DNA of 64,000 bases. Origin: JAPOXK01 sp965220315. GTDB taxonomy: Bacteria > Chloroflexota > Dehalococcoidia > Bin125. Both the position numbers and the translations under genes were made by a program. The notes below the pieces were generated by a model that did not search any database, was not told the DNA's origin, and saw nothing but the letters and a program-made list of their open reading frames with translations. Every line of letters begins with the position of its first letter. Positions within the stretch are counted from its first letter, which is position 1. The stretch spans positions 124,001 through 188,000 of the forward strand of contig CBDCPP010000001.1 in the NCBI GenBank assembly GCA_965220315.1, in the 5' to 3' direction. Of this stretch, positions 34,279-42,780 are shown one piece after another.

Positions 34279-35577
34279 TCAGGCTAACTCCTTCCGGAAT
34301 TCCGGATGGGCGATCGCTCGCAGGGCCTGCGCCCGTTCGGGTAGCGTACGGCCGTAGAGTGCGGCGTCTCCGTATTCCGTGACAATTCGGTCTACTTGAT
34401 GGCGGGGCACCGTGACGGGTGTCTCACCGCTAATCTGCCGGACGATTCGCGAACGTTTGCCTTTGGCTGCGGTGGAGGGGAGCGCCACCACGCTCATTCC
34501 ACCCGGGCAGCGCAGCGCCCCCTCGGCGAAGTCGGGCTGCCCTCCTGGTCCTGAGACGAGGCGGTCGCCGATCGCTTCTCCGTTGACGCTGCCATCTAGG
34601 CTGACTTCGATCGCGGAGTTGATCGCCGTAAAGCGATGGCTGCGCTCCAGTACCGACACGCCGTGCGTGTAGGCGGGTGGCGCCATCCGCACGAGCGGAT
34701 TGCGGTCTGCCCAGTCGAACAGTCGGCGGGTTCCCATCAGTTCGCCTGTGATGATCGTTCCGCGATCTAACGTTTTAGCGGCGCCGTTGAGTGCACCAGA
34801 CTCGACCAGCTCGATGATGCCGTCGCTGATCATGCCCGAATGTACTCCAAGGTCGCGCCGTGCCGATAGGCGCGCGCTGATCGTCTCCGGCACGGCGCCG
34901 ATGCCGAACTGCAGCGTCGCCCCGTCTGGTACTAGCGCCGTGACGTGTTCGGCGACCTGCTCCTCCACCCGGCCGGCCGGCCCGCGTGCTAGCTCGACCA
35001 GCGGACCGTCCATCTCCACGAGCATGTCGATCTCGTCTTGGCGCAGCTCGCCTACGCCGAACGTGTACGGCATGAAGTGGTTGACCTGGGCGATTACCAG
35101 GGGCGCGCTGCGAACGGCGTCGATCATGACGCCCACGGAAGTCCCCATGCTGAATCGCCCCTCCGGCCCTGGAGGGCTGACGTGGATAAGGACGACATCA
35201 ACAGGCTGACTGCCGTTGGGCGTGAAGAGCGCCGGCACGTCCGAGATCCGAGAGGGGAGCGCCGTCACGGCTCCGGCTGCTGGCTTGAGGTAGGGGTTGG
35301 GTTGCAGAGTGGTGAAATGGAACGGCTTGCCGGGATAGTCGACTATGGGCAAGTGGGCCAGCTGGATGCCGAAGACGATCTCCAGTTCATCCCAGCGGCC
35401 GCGCTCCGCCACCATGGCCTCGAAGAATCGCAGCGGTGCCCCGCACGCCTGGCCAACAAGAACGCGCTGCCCGCTCTCGATCGCCGAAAGTGCTTCACTG
35501 ACCTCGACCCGCCGCCCCGCTCGCGCGCCCCGGGGTGGGGCGAGATACGGAGTGAAATCGGTGGTATCGCCAAGCAT
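34279..35577 (-). CDS. acetyl-CoA hydrolase/4-hydroxybutyrate CoA-transferase family protein
   Basis: A 432-residue protein of the AbfT/Ach1-like CoA-transferase family. It has LQFGIGAVPETIS, DGIIELVESGALNGAAKT, GELMGTRRLFDW and NPLVRMAPPAYTHG. The segment that normally reads HTEM or HSEM, holding the nucleophilic Glu, reads VHSGMISDG; Gly248 (codon complement at 34834-34836) takes that place. The family alignment of this Glu is from memory, so the loss is an inference. The ATG lies 2 nt after the upstream HyuB stop, so translation is coupled. Confidence 0.8.
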   Translation of the reverse strand: MLGDTTDFTPYLAPPRGARAGRRVEVSEALSAIESGQRVLVGQACGAPLRFFEAMVAERGRWDELEIVFGIQLAHLPIVDYPGKPFHFTTLQPNPYLKPAAGAVTALPSRISDVPALFTPNGSQPVDVVLIHVSPPGPEGRFSMGTSVGVMIDAVRSAPLVIAQVNHFMPYTFGVGELRQDEIDMLVEMDGPLVELARGPAGRVEEQVAEHVTALVPDGATLQFGIGAVPETISARLSARRDLGVHSGMISDGIIELVESGALNGAAKTLDRGTIITGELMGTRRLFDWADRNPLVRMAPPAYTHGVSVLERSHRFTAINSAIEVSLDGSVNGEAIGDRLVSGPGGQPDFAEGALRCPGGMSVVALPSTAAKGKRSRIVRQISGETPVTVPRHQVDRIVTEYGDAALYGRTLPERAQALRAIAHPEFRKELA

Positions 35578-35579
35578 CG

Positions 35580-37358
35580 CTACGGCCGCTCCGCGCGCAG
35601 CTGAGCACGCAGCTGTTCGGTGGCGCGTTCATCGACGGCGTATCGCAGGGTCCGGCGATCGATCTCTTGCACCACAACACCGTACTGCTCGCGCGCGGCG
35701 CCGATCGAGATGTAATCGTCCCGGACGTCGTCGAGCACGCGGCTGGGGTCACGTTCCAGTGGATCGCCGTAGCCGCCGCCGCCCGCCGACCAATAGCGCA
35801 ACGTCTCATCCCTGCTGACCGGGACGTTGGAGGCGACCAAGCCAACCGCACGCTCCCGTTCGGTTTCTTGATTGAGGACTAAGCCGGCCGTGGCGCCGCG
35901 TCCGCCGTCAAAAACGCCGGGCGGCCCCACTCGCTCGCGGTTGCCGAAATTTGTGAGGGTGCCCCCTTGAAAGACGAAGTCGCAGATCTGCTCGAGCGCG
36001 AGCCCGCCGCGCTGCCGGCCGGGGCCGGCGGAGTCGGGCAGCAGCATGTTACGCCGCCAGAAGAGAGGAAAGCGGCGCTCCTGCAGCTCGACGGGGATGT
36101 TCTGGATAGTCGCGGCCCAGGCGGAGCCGACCACGTTGGAGCCGTCTTTGTACTTGGTGCCGCCCATGCCACCTACTGCCCAGACATATTCCAAGAAGAA
36201 AGTCTCGAAGCCCGGGCGTTCATCGTAACCGGCATAAGCGGTGTTCAATACAGTGGAACACGTCCCCGATCCGCGCTCGGGCAGGGCTTGGCTAAGCGCC
36301 GCCGTCGCTGCGGCGATGATGATCTCCATGCTGGTCCCCTGCGTCGACACGGCGCGTGGCGGCTGTGCGTGGCAGATCGATCCGGGGCGCGCCTTGATCT
36401 CAACGGCCCGCAGAACGCCCGCGTTCATAGGGACGGGAGGCAGTACGGAACCGATGGCGTTGAAGATGGAAGATGTCGTCGCGACGATGCTTGTGTTGAT
36501 GGCGGAGCCGGCTGCATCGTCGCTCTCGGTCAGGTCGAAGGTCATGTGATCGCCGTCGATGCTGAGCTTGACACGGAAGGTGACGGGCAGGCCGGTCGAG
36601 AAATCCTGGTCGTTCTGGTCCTCGGCCTCGTAGATCCCGTCGGGCAGATCCCGCAGCGTCGCCCGGATCAGCTGCTCAGAGTGGTTCTGCATCTCGGCCT
36701 GAACCGCGCGCATCATGCCGGTACCGTGCTTTTGGCACATCCGCTGGATGCGCGCGTCGCCGGTTCGCAGCGCTGAACACTGGGCGTTAAGGTCTCCCAT
36801 CCGCTCCCAGGGCTCACGCATATTGGCCAGGATCAAGTCCAGCACATCCTGGCGGATCTCGCCTCGCTCGTAGATCTTGACCGCTGGGATACGCAGTCCC
36901 TCCTCGAAGTATGACGTGGCGCGGGAGTTGAGCGAGCTTGGGATTGGACCGCCGACATCGGTCCAGTGCGCTGTCGACTCGACGAAGGCGACGCGCTCCG
37001 CACCGTAAAACACGGGCTTGATGAAGTGCATGTCGTTGCAATGCGTACTGGCGACGTAGGGGTCATTGATCATGAAGATGTCGCCCGGCTCCATTGCCGC
37101 TAGCCCGACCTGACTGATCACCTCTTTGACGGTGAACATCCCGAGTCCGACGAAGGCGGGCAGGTCGAACTCGCTTTGCGCTACCAAATTGCCGTCCGCG
37201 TCGGAGACGGTGCCGGCGAAATCCTTGCCTTCGTTGATGGGCGGTGAGTAGGCGGTCTTTGACACGACCAGCGCCATCTCGGCGCAGGCGGCCATGAACG
37301 AGTTCCGCACGATCTCGAAGGTGATCGAATCGACGGTTCCGGGTTCGACGTTACTCAT
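35580..37358 (-). CDS. hydantoinase B/oxoprolinase family protein, copy 1
   Basis: A 592-residue HyuB-type subunit. The N-terminus DSITFEIVRNSFMAACAEM is typical, followed by the putative metal-binding region NDPYVASTHCNDMHF and STAHWTDVGG. HyuB proteins normally work with an ATP-using HyuA partner in hydantoinase, 5-oxoprolinase, acetone carboxylase or acetophenone carboxylase complexes. No HyuA occurs in this window. The adjacent copy 2 shares the same blocks. It is separated from copy 2 by 26 bp. Confidence 0.86.
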   Translation of the reverse strand: MSNVEPGTVDSITFEIVRNSFMAACAEMALVVSKTAYSPPINEGKDFAGTVSDADGNLVAQSEFDLPAFVGLGMFTVKEVISQVGLAAMEPGDIFMINDPYVASTHCNDMHFIKPVFYGAERVAFVESTAHWTDVGGPIPSSLNSRATSYFEEGLRIPAVKIYERGEIRQDVLDLILANMREPWERMGDLNAQCSALRTGDARIQRMCQKHGTGMMRAVQAEMQNHSEQLIRATLRDLPDGIYEAEDQNDQDFSTGLPVTFRVKLSIDGDHMTFDLTESDDAAGSAINTSIVATTSSIFNAIGSVLPPVPMNAGVLRAVEIKARPGSICHAQPPRAVSTQGTSMEIIIAAATAALSQALPERGSGTCSTVLNTAYAGYDERPGFETFFLEYVWAVGGMGGTKYKDGSNVVGSAWAATIQNIPVELQERRFPLFWRRNMLLPDSAGPGRQRGGLALEQICDFVFQGGTLTNFGNRERVGPPGVFDGGRGATAGLVLNQETERERAVGLVASNVPVSRDETLRYWSAGGGGYGDPLERDPSRVLDDVRDDYISIGAAREQYGVVVQEIDRRTLRYAVDERATEQLRAQLRAERP

Positions 37359-37384
37359 CGCGCCCCACCCCTGCCTACCCGGCC

Positions 37385-39178
37385 TTAGTGGGCAGTGCTT
37401 CGCTCTTGGCGGAGAGCAACCGTCGCTGCCTCGTCAACCTCGAACCACAGTTGGCGCCGGTCATGTTCGTGGATGACGACGCCGTACTGCTCTCGGGCTG
37501 CTGCCACGGAGAGATAGTCGTCCTTCACATCTTCCAGGACGCGCTCTGCCGGTCGCTGGAGTGGATTGCCGTATCCTCCCCCGCCGTTCGACCAGAGCGT
37601 CAGTGTGTCGTTCACATTGACGGACACCTGCGTAGAGAACGAACTCATCCGCTGTTCGTTCTCCGTCCCCATGTTGAGAACTAGTCCGGCGGTTTGACCA
37701 GCGCCACCGCCAAAAACCCCGGGTGGACCGAAGCGCTCGCGGTTGCCGAAGCTGTTGAGTAACCCCGGCTGGTAGGGGAATGAGCAGTGCTGGGTGAGGG
37801 CGAGACCACCGCGCGAGTGGCCAGGGCCGCCCGAATCTTGCATGATCTGGTAGCGGTTCCAGAGCAGCGGATAGCGGCGTTCTTGGAGTTCCACGGGGAT
37901 GTTGGTGATGCTAGCCGCGTAGGGCGAGCCGACGACGTTGCCGCCATCATTCTTCTGGGTGCCGCCCATCCCGCCTACAGACCAGACGTACTCAATGAAA
38001 GGAGATCCAAACCCCTCACGTCCGTCCACGCCGCTGTAGCAGGTGTTGTGGATCGTGGATGACACGCCGCAGCCGCGCTCCGGCCAAGCCTGACTGAGGG
38101 CCTTCACCACCGCTGCGAATGTGCACTCCAAGCTGGTTGCTGCCGTGCCGGAGATCGCGACGGGCGGCTGCGCGTAGCAGATCGAGCCGGGACGTGCCCG
38201 GATCTCGATCGCTCGCATGATTCCGGAGTTCATCGGCATGGGGGGGAGCAGCGCCGCTGTGGAGTTGTAGATCGATGAGGTCGTCGCGGCGATCGTCCCG
38301 TTGATGCCGGAGCCGGCTGCATCGTCGCTCTCGGTCAAATCGAAGATCGCGTGGTCGTCCTCGATCGTGATCTTGAGACGGATCGCGACGGGCTCACCTG
38401 TTGAGAGGTCTTGGTCGATAAGATCGGTTGACTCGTAGATACCGTTCGGGATCTGGCGTAACGCTGCGCGAACCATCCGTTCGGCGTGGTTTTGCATCTC
38501 TGCGAAGGTGGCCAGAGTTTTGGCTTTTCCGTGTTTACGGAACAGCGCGTGTATCCGCTGCGCGCCCGTCCGTAGCGCGGCGGTTTGCGCGTTCAGATCG
38601 CCGACGCGCTCCCAGGCTTCACGCACGTTGGTCAAGATGAGACGGAGCAGGTCTTCCTGCAACTCTCCCTGCTTGACGATCGTCACCGCGGGGATTCGCA
38701 AGCCTTCTTCGTAATGCGTTTTCGCGCTGAGATTCAGCGAGCCGGGTACTACCCCGCCGATGTCGCTCCAGTGTGCTGTTGAGGAGAGGAAGGCGACGAT
38801 CTCATCCTCGAAAAAGATTGGCTTGACGAAGTGAATGTCGTTGCAGTGCGTGCTGGCGACGTACGGATCATTAATCATGTAGATGTCGCCATCGGCCATG
38901 TTTTCTCGGCCGATAGCGCGCACCACCTCTGGGATCGCGATCATCGAGATCCCGACGAAGGCGGGCAGATCGTACTCGCCTTGGGACAACAGCCGTCCCT
39001 TTCCGTCATAGGTGGCGTTGGCGAAGTCCAACCCTTCGTTGATCGCCGTTGAATAGGCGCTCTTGGCGACCACCAGCGCCATCTCGTTGGAGATGGCGAG
39101 CAGGGTGTTACGCACGAGTTCGTAGGTGACAGGGTCGACGAGTGATTCGGAATTGCCGGGTGTCTGAGGCTCGGTCAC
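37385..39178 (-). CDS. hydantoinase B/oxoprolinase family protein, copy 2
   Basis: A 597-residue paralogue of copy 1 with the same NDPYVASTHCNDIHF and STAHWSDIGG blocks and the same C-terminal pattern WSNGGGGYGNPL with ERVLEDVKDDYLS. Two HyuB genes in tandem without HyuA is unusual: either the partner is elsewhere, or the pair acts alone or as a mixed oligomer. It follows the SnoaL-like gene by 21 bp and should be in the same transcript. Confidence 0.86.
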   Translation of the reverse strand: MTEPQTPGNSESLVDPVTYELVRNTLLAISNEMALVVAKSAYSTAINEGLDFANATYDGKGRLLSQGEYDLPAFVGISMIAIPEVVRAIGRENMADGDIYMINDPYVASTHCNDIHFVKPIFFEDEIVAFLSSTAHWSDIGGVVPGSLNLSAKTHYEEGLRIPAVTIVKQGELQEDLLRLILTNVREAWERVGDLNAQTAALRTGAQRIHALFRKHGKAKTLATFAEMQNHAERMVRAALRQIPNGIYESTDLIDQDLSTGEPVAIRLKITIEDDHAIFDLTESDDAAGSGINGTIAATTSSIYNSTAALLPPMPMNSGIMRAIEIRARPGSICYAQPPVAISGTAATSLECTFAAVVKALSQAWPERGCGVSSTIHNTCYSGVDGREGFGSPFIEYVWSVGGMGGTQKNDGGNVVGSPYAASITNIPVELQERRYPLLWNRYQIMQDSGGPGHSRGGLALTQHCSFPYQPGLLNSFGNRERFGPPGVFGGGAGQTAGLVLNMGTENEQRMSSFSTQVSVNVNDTLTLWSNGGGGYGNPLQRPAERVLEDVKDDYLSVAAAREQYGVVIHEHDRRQLWFEVDEAATVALRQERSTAH

Positions 39179-39199
39179 GAATGGACCTCTCCCTGGATG

Positions 39200-39709
39200 C
39201 TAGGAAGGGCGCTGATAGACGGGGTCCTGTTTGTCACGGCGACCCACGATGTAGTCGTTGGTGAGTGCACGCCCGACCTCCACCGGGTCAATGCGGTTCC
39301 AGTCGAAACTGAGGACGCGATGCGCTATCAGCCACGGGCCGCCGTTGCGACGCTCGAAGCGGTCGATGAAGCGCAGGATGAAGTACTGATGCTTGCTCGC
39401 GCCGTCCGTACCACTCCCGGCGAGATAGGGTACGACGTAGCACTCGCTGTACGCCGTGTCGCCTTGGATGTCGATCAGCAGGTTGCCAATGCGGTGGCTC
39501 GAAAGCTTGAACGGTGCGAGGACTTCGAACGACCAATCGACGTGCCCATCGGCCGTCCCTTGGTAGCCGCCATGATCGTCGAACGCATCGGGATGGTAGC
39601 AGGACAGGATCATCTCGCGGTCGAAGCGGTCAACACCGCGCGCATAGCGCGCCAGGACCTCGTAGATCGCTTGCTTGTCGAGCAAGCCTTGGAGCTGCCG
39701 TTCGTTCAT
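39200..39709 (-). CDS. SnoaL-like/NTF2-fold protein
   Basis: A 169-residue alpha+beta cone-fold protein, first gene of the six-gene minus-strand operon. LLDKQAIYEVLARYARGVDRFD and YHPDAFDDHGGYQGT are typical of the SnoaL-like family, with SSHRIGNLLIDIQGDTAYSE later. Members include polyketide cyclases, isomerases and ring-hydroxylating dioxygenase beta-like proteins. GAGGAACTCT directly before ATG 39709 selects this start over one 12 nt earlier. The substrate is unknown. Confidence 0.82.
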   Translation of the reverse strand: MNERQLQGLLDKQAIYEVLARYARGVDRFDREMILSCYHPDAFDDHGGYQGTADGHVDWSFEVLAPFKLSSHRIGNLLIDIQGDTAYSECYVVPYLAGSGTDGASKHQYFILRFIDRFERRNGGPWLIAHRVLSFDWNRIDPVEVGRALTNDYIVGRRDKQDPVYQRPS

Positions 39710-39798
39710 AGAGTTCCTCAATCACTGCACGGCGCCATCGTCCGCCTCGCAGGGTGACCGGTAGGCTAGCAGCAAGCTAGCACGGAGGGCACGGCGGG

Positions 39799-40887
39799 AT
39801 GAACGCTCCACAAGCGGACGAGGGCGTATTTCCAGACGAGAATCCCAACCGCCCGCGCGAATACCACGGTCGGCGGACACTGGCCGTTGGCGTGCTGGTG
39901 ATGGGAGCGGTGGCACTGGCACTCTGGCTTGCTCTACGAGGGGAAAACCCGAGCACGGCCGGCGCGTTCGGTCCGGCCGATCTCCCGAGCTATCTCAATC
40001 CGGGCCAGCGACTGGTGGCGGTGTCGATTGGAGCGCTGGCGCCCGATTTCGAGCTCGAGACACTCGACGGTGAGCGGTTCCGGCTATCGGATTGGCGCGG
40101 GCATCCGGTCCTGCTGAATTTTTGGGCATCCTGGTGTCCCCCTTGCCGCCGTGAGGTACCCGTCCTCGTGCGGCTTCAGCGTCAGTACCGTGAGGCTGGG
40201 CTTGTGGTCGCGGGTGTGAATATTGAAGAGGCGCGGCGATCGGCTGCTGCGTTTCGTGATGAGTTCAGTATGAATTTCATTCTCCCTATGGATTTCGGCG
40301 GCGGCGTGACGCGGCAGTACGAAGTGGTGGGGCCGCCGAACTCCGTCTTCATCCGGCCAGATGGCGTGATCGACACTATTTTTATTGGCCAAGCGCCGGA
40401 CGCCACTTTCGAAGAACGGGTAGCGGCGCTCATGACAATGCTGGATGAGGCAGTCGGGGCGGAACTACTGCCCGGTCCGAAAGCGCTGCCGCTGCGGCTC
40501 AACTCCGACGGGGTTGCTGAAGAGCCGACGCCCGGAGCGCCCGCGCCTGACTTCTTGGCCCAGCGGCTCGATGGTGGGGAGGCGTGGCGTTTGTCGGACA
40601 ATCTCGCCGCGCCGTTGATTCTGCTGTTCAGCCCGCCGGGGTGCTTGGCCTGTCCAGTGGAAGCCGCCGCTGTGGCGAGAGCTGGAGGCTACACGATGGC
40701 CATCTTGATTGAGGAGGATGCCGCGCTGCCGACAGACCGCGTCGCATTGAAATGGCGCGACGATATCGGCGCGGTGTTCGAGGTGGATGGCGAATTTCGA
40801 GCTGTCGTGATCGACGGGGATGCCGTCGTCCGTGGCGTGGCTGGCTCGGCGGCTGACCTGCCTGCCGTGCTCGCGTCACTCGAGTAG
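39799..40887 (+). CDS. membrane-anchored tandem redoxin (TlpA/ResA-like)
   Basis: A 362-residue protein with a short cytoplasmic N-terminus, one membrane segment (about 27-47), and two redoxin-like domains facing outward. Domain 1 (about 75-220) has NFWASWCPPC with Cys113 and Cys116 and GPPNSVFIRPDG, typical of TlpA/ResA disulfide reductases. Domain 2 (about 240-360) starts APDFLAQRLDGGEAWRL and keeps a second CxxC, Cys282 and Cys285 (GCLAC), but looks degenerate after it. It probably acts in thiol-disulfide exchange outside the membrane, for example cytochrome maturation; no ccs gene is adjacent. It ends 2 nt from the convergent GDH gene. Confidence 0.85.
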   Translation: MNAPQADEGVFPDENPNRPREYHGRRTLAVGVLVMGAVALALWLALRGENPSTAGAFGPADLPSYLNPGQRLVAVSIGALAPDFELETLDGERFRLSDWRGHPVLLNFWASWCPPCRREVPVLVRLQRQYREAGLVVAGVNIEEARRSAAAFRDEFSMNFILPMDFGGGVTRQYEVVGPPNSVFIRPDGVIDTIFIGQAPDATFEERVAALMTMLDEAVGAELLPGPKALPLRLNSDGVAEEPTPGAPAPDFLAQRLDGGEAWRLSDNLAAPLILLFSPPGCLACPVEAAAVARAGGYTMAILIEEDAALPTDRVALKWRDDIGAVFEVDGEFRAVVIDGDAVVRGVAGSAADLPAVLASLE

Positions 40888-40889
40888 TG

Positions 40890-42188
40890 CTATAGGAAGC
40901 CTCGCAGGTGGATCGCCTCCGCGACCCGCTCGATCCCAGTCATGAACGCTGCGGCCCGGAGTGTCACGCCGTCAGTTGCGGCGCGCACCAGTAAATCGCG
41001 ATAGGCGCTGCAGAGCACGCGCTCCAATTCTTCTGCGACCCGCTTCTGCTCCCAGTGGTAGCGCTGGACATTCTGTGTCCACTCGAAATACGACACAGTG
41101 ACGCCGCCCGCGTTGGCGACGATGTCCGGCACGATCACGACTCCGCGTTTGGTGAGCTCGTAGTCGGCGTAGGGCGTGACTGGTCCGTTTGCTCCTTCGA
41201 CGATGAGTGGCGCCTGCACGCCGCCGACCGTCTCTCGATTGATGACGCCATTGATCGCGGCGGGGATAAGGACGTCGCACTCTATGTGGAACAGCGCGTC
41301 CCCGCCGCAGTCCTGGGTGCCCGGCATCGCGGTGATGCTGCCGGTCCGCTCGTAATGGGCTTGTAGCTTGGCGAAGTCGAGCCCATCCGGATCGTGCACG
41401 CCCCCGTGGATGTCTGAAACAGCGACGATCTTGGCTCCCAGTGCGTCCAGGTAACGCGCGGCGTTGGCGCCGACGTTTCCATAGCCTTGAATGGCGACGC
41501 GTAGCCCCTCCACTCCGCGGCCCATCGCCTGCACGGTGTCGCGCGTGATCAACGCGACGCCGAGCCCTGTTGCTTCCGCGCGTCCTTCCGAGCCACCCAG
41601 CGCGGGCGGCTTCCCTGTCACGATCCCTGGGGAATAGCCATAGCGAGCGCCGTAGGCATCCATCATCCAAGCCATCGTTTGGGCGTTGGTGCCAAGGTCG
41701 GGTGCTGGGATGTCACGGCTGACGCCCAGGAGGTGCGCGATGTTTTGGGTGTAGGTGCGCGTGATCTGTCGGAGTTCGTTCTCCGACATCGTGGCTGCGT
41801 CGCATTGCACCCCGCCCTTGGCGCCCCCGAATGGCAGATCCAATAGCGCGGTCTTCCACGTCATCAGTGCCGCGAGCGCGCGCACTTCATCCAGATCCGC
41901 CTTGGGGTGGAAGCGGACGCCTCCTTTGTACGGTCCGCGGGCGCCATTGTGCTGCACGCGGAATCCCGCCAGCACTTCAAGGGCGCCGTTATCCCGGCGG
42001 ATCGGAACCGACACGTGCAGTTCGCGCCAGGGGCGTCGCAGCAGTTCGGCGCAGCCTGCATCTAGCTGGATGCGGCGGGCGCCGTCCTCAAAAAAGTGCA
42101 GCGCAGCTTGCCACGGTGAGAGATTCGCTGGAGGCCGCTCGTCATCGATGGGCGGGAGGCTGATGAGTGGCGGCGCATCCTCAGACAT
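40890..42188 (-). CDS. glutamate dehydrogenase (Glu/Leu/Phe/Val dehydrogenase)
   Basis: A 432-residue hexameric-type glutamate dehydrogenase interconverting glutamate and 2-oxoglutarate plus ammonia. It has GARGPYKGGVRFHP, the catalytic LLDLPFGGAKGGVQCD, PAPDLGTNAQTMAWMMD, and the NAD(P) motif IQGYGNVGANAARYL. Length and motifs clearly separate it from the shorter leucine-dehydrogenase-like gene at 17.2 kb. The NAD or NADP preference cannot be decided by eye. Confidence 0.92.
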   Translation of the reverse strand: MSEDAPPLISLPPIDDERPPANLSPWQAALHFFEDGARRIQLDAGCAELLRRPWRELHVSVPIRRDNGALEVLAGFRVQHNGARGPYKGGVRFHPKADLDEVRALAALMTWKTALLDLPFGGAKGGVQCDAATMSENELRQITRTYTQNIAHLLGVSRDIPAPDLGTNAQTMAWMMDAYGARYGYSPGIVTGKPPALGGSEGRAEATGLGVALITRDTVQAMGRGVEGLRVAIQGYGNVGANAARYLDALGAKIVAVSDIHGGVHDPDGLDFAKLQAHYERTGSITAMPGTQDCGGDALFHIECDVLIPAAINGVINRETVGGVQAPLIVEGANGPVTPYADYELTKRGVVIVPDIVANAGGVTVSYFEWTQNVQRYHWEQKRVAEELERVLCSAYRDLLVRAATDGVTLRAAAFMTGIERVAEAIHLRGFL

Positions 42189-42304
42189 GGCATCCTCCGA
42201 CCGCGGCGCAAAATCTCGACCGACGGTCGTCTGATTCCACGGGCGCGAGTCTGGATCCGATCACGCAGTGGCTACGGGGTCCGTTGCAGACGAATCCCAT
42301 CATG

Positions 42305-42347
42305 AACGAACGAGCCCGGCAAGCGCCGGGCTCGTTCGTTTGTGTTT
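42305..42347 (+). terminator. strong stem-loop between gdh and RRM genes
   Basis: A perfect 16-bp stem (42305-42320 with 42325-42340, loop AAGC), followed on the plus strand by TGTGTTT. It lies just after the RRM gene stop on the minus strand. The T-rich tail is on the plus-strand side, so it is an intrinsic terminator for plus-strand antisense transcription, or a 3' stabilising hairpin for the minus-strand RRM mRNA. Confidence 0.6.
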
Positions 42348-42355
42348 CGAGGCGC

Positions 42356-42643
42356 CTACCAGCGCCCGCCGCCGCCGCCGCGATCACCGCGATCGTTGCG
42401 ATCACCGCGGGGCCGAGCTTCGTTGACCCTCAAGCTGCGTCCGCCGAAGGTCTGTCCGTCCAAGGCTTCGATCGCCTTCTGGGCGTCGTCATTCGACATT
42501 TCGACGAAGCCGAATCCGCGAGGCCGTCCCGTTTCGCGGTCTGTGGGAAGCCCCACCGAAACCACGTTGCCGTAGGTAGCGAAGAGTTGACGCACGTCTT
42601 CCTCACCTGAGGTAAACGGCAAATTACCGATATAAATTCTCAT
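42356..42643 (-). CDS. RRM-domain RNA-binding protein
   Basis: A 95-residue single RNA-recognition-motif protein with a Gly/Arg-rich tail. RNP2 is IYIGNLPF (residues 3-10) and RNP1 is RGFGFVEM. The tail is RGDRNDRGDRGGGGGRW. Such bacterial RRM proteins are usually small RNA chaperones, often cold-induced. The next gene on this strand upstream is a DEAD-box helicase, which is a logical functional partner. The 137-bp leader contains a GGAGGA about 15 nt before the ATG, rather far. Confidence 0.9.
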   Translation of the reverse strand: MRIYIGNLPFTSGEEDVRQLFATYGNVVSVGLPTDRETGRPRGFGFVEMSNDDAQKAIEALDGQTFGGRSLRVNEARPRGDRNDRGDRGGGGGRW

Positions 42644-42780
42644 GGGTTGCTGTGTAATCCTCCAAGCCGGGCTACCGGCTACTAGCCCGATCGGGGCTCT
42701 CGTACCAAATCATCTAGTTCATCTTGTCGCTAAAACTTGCTTCTCGAGCGAATCTCCTCCTTGCTCACGATACTTCCAAC

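Noticed and set aside
42644..42780. A structured cold-shock leader before the RRM gene.
   Set aside because: Only a weak 5-bp hairpin around AGCCC is visible; not enough to call a riboswitch or thermosensor.
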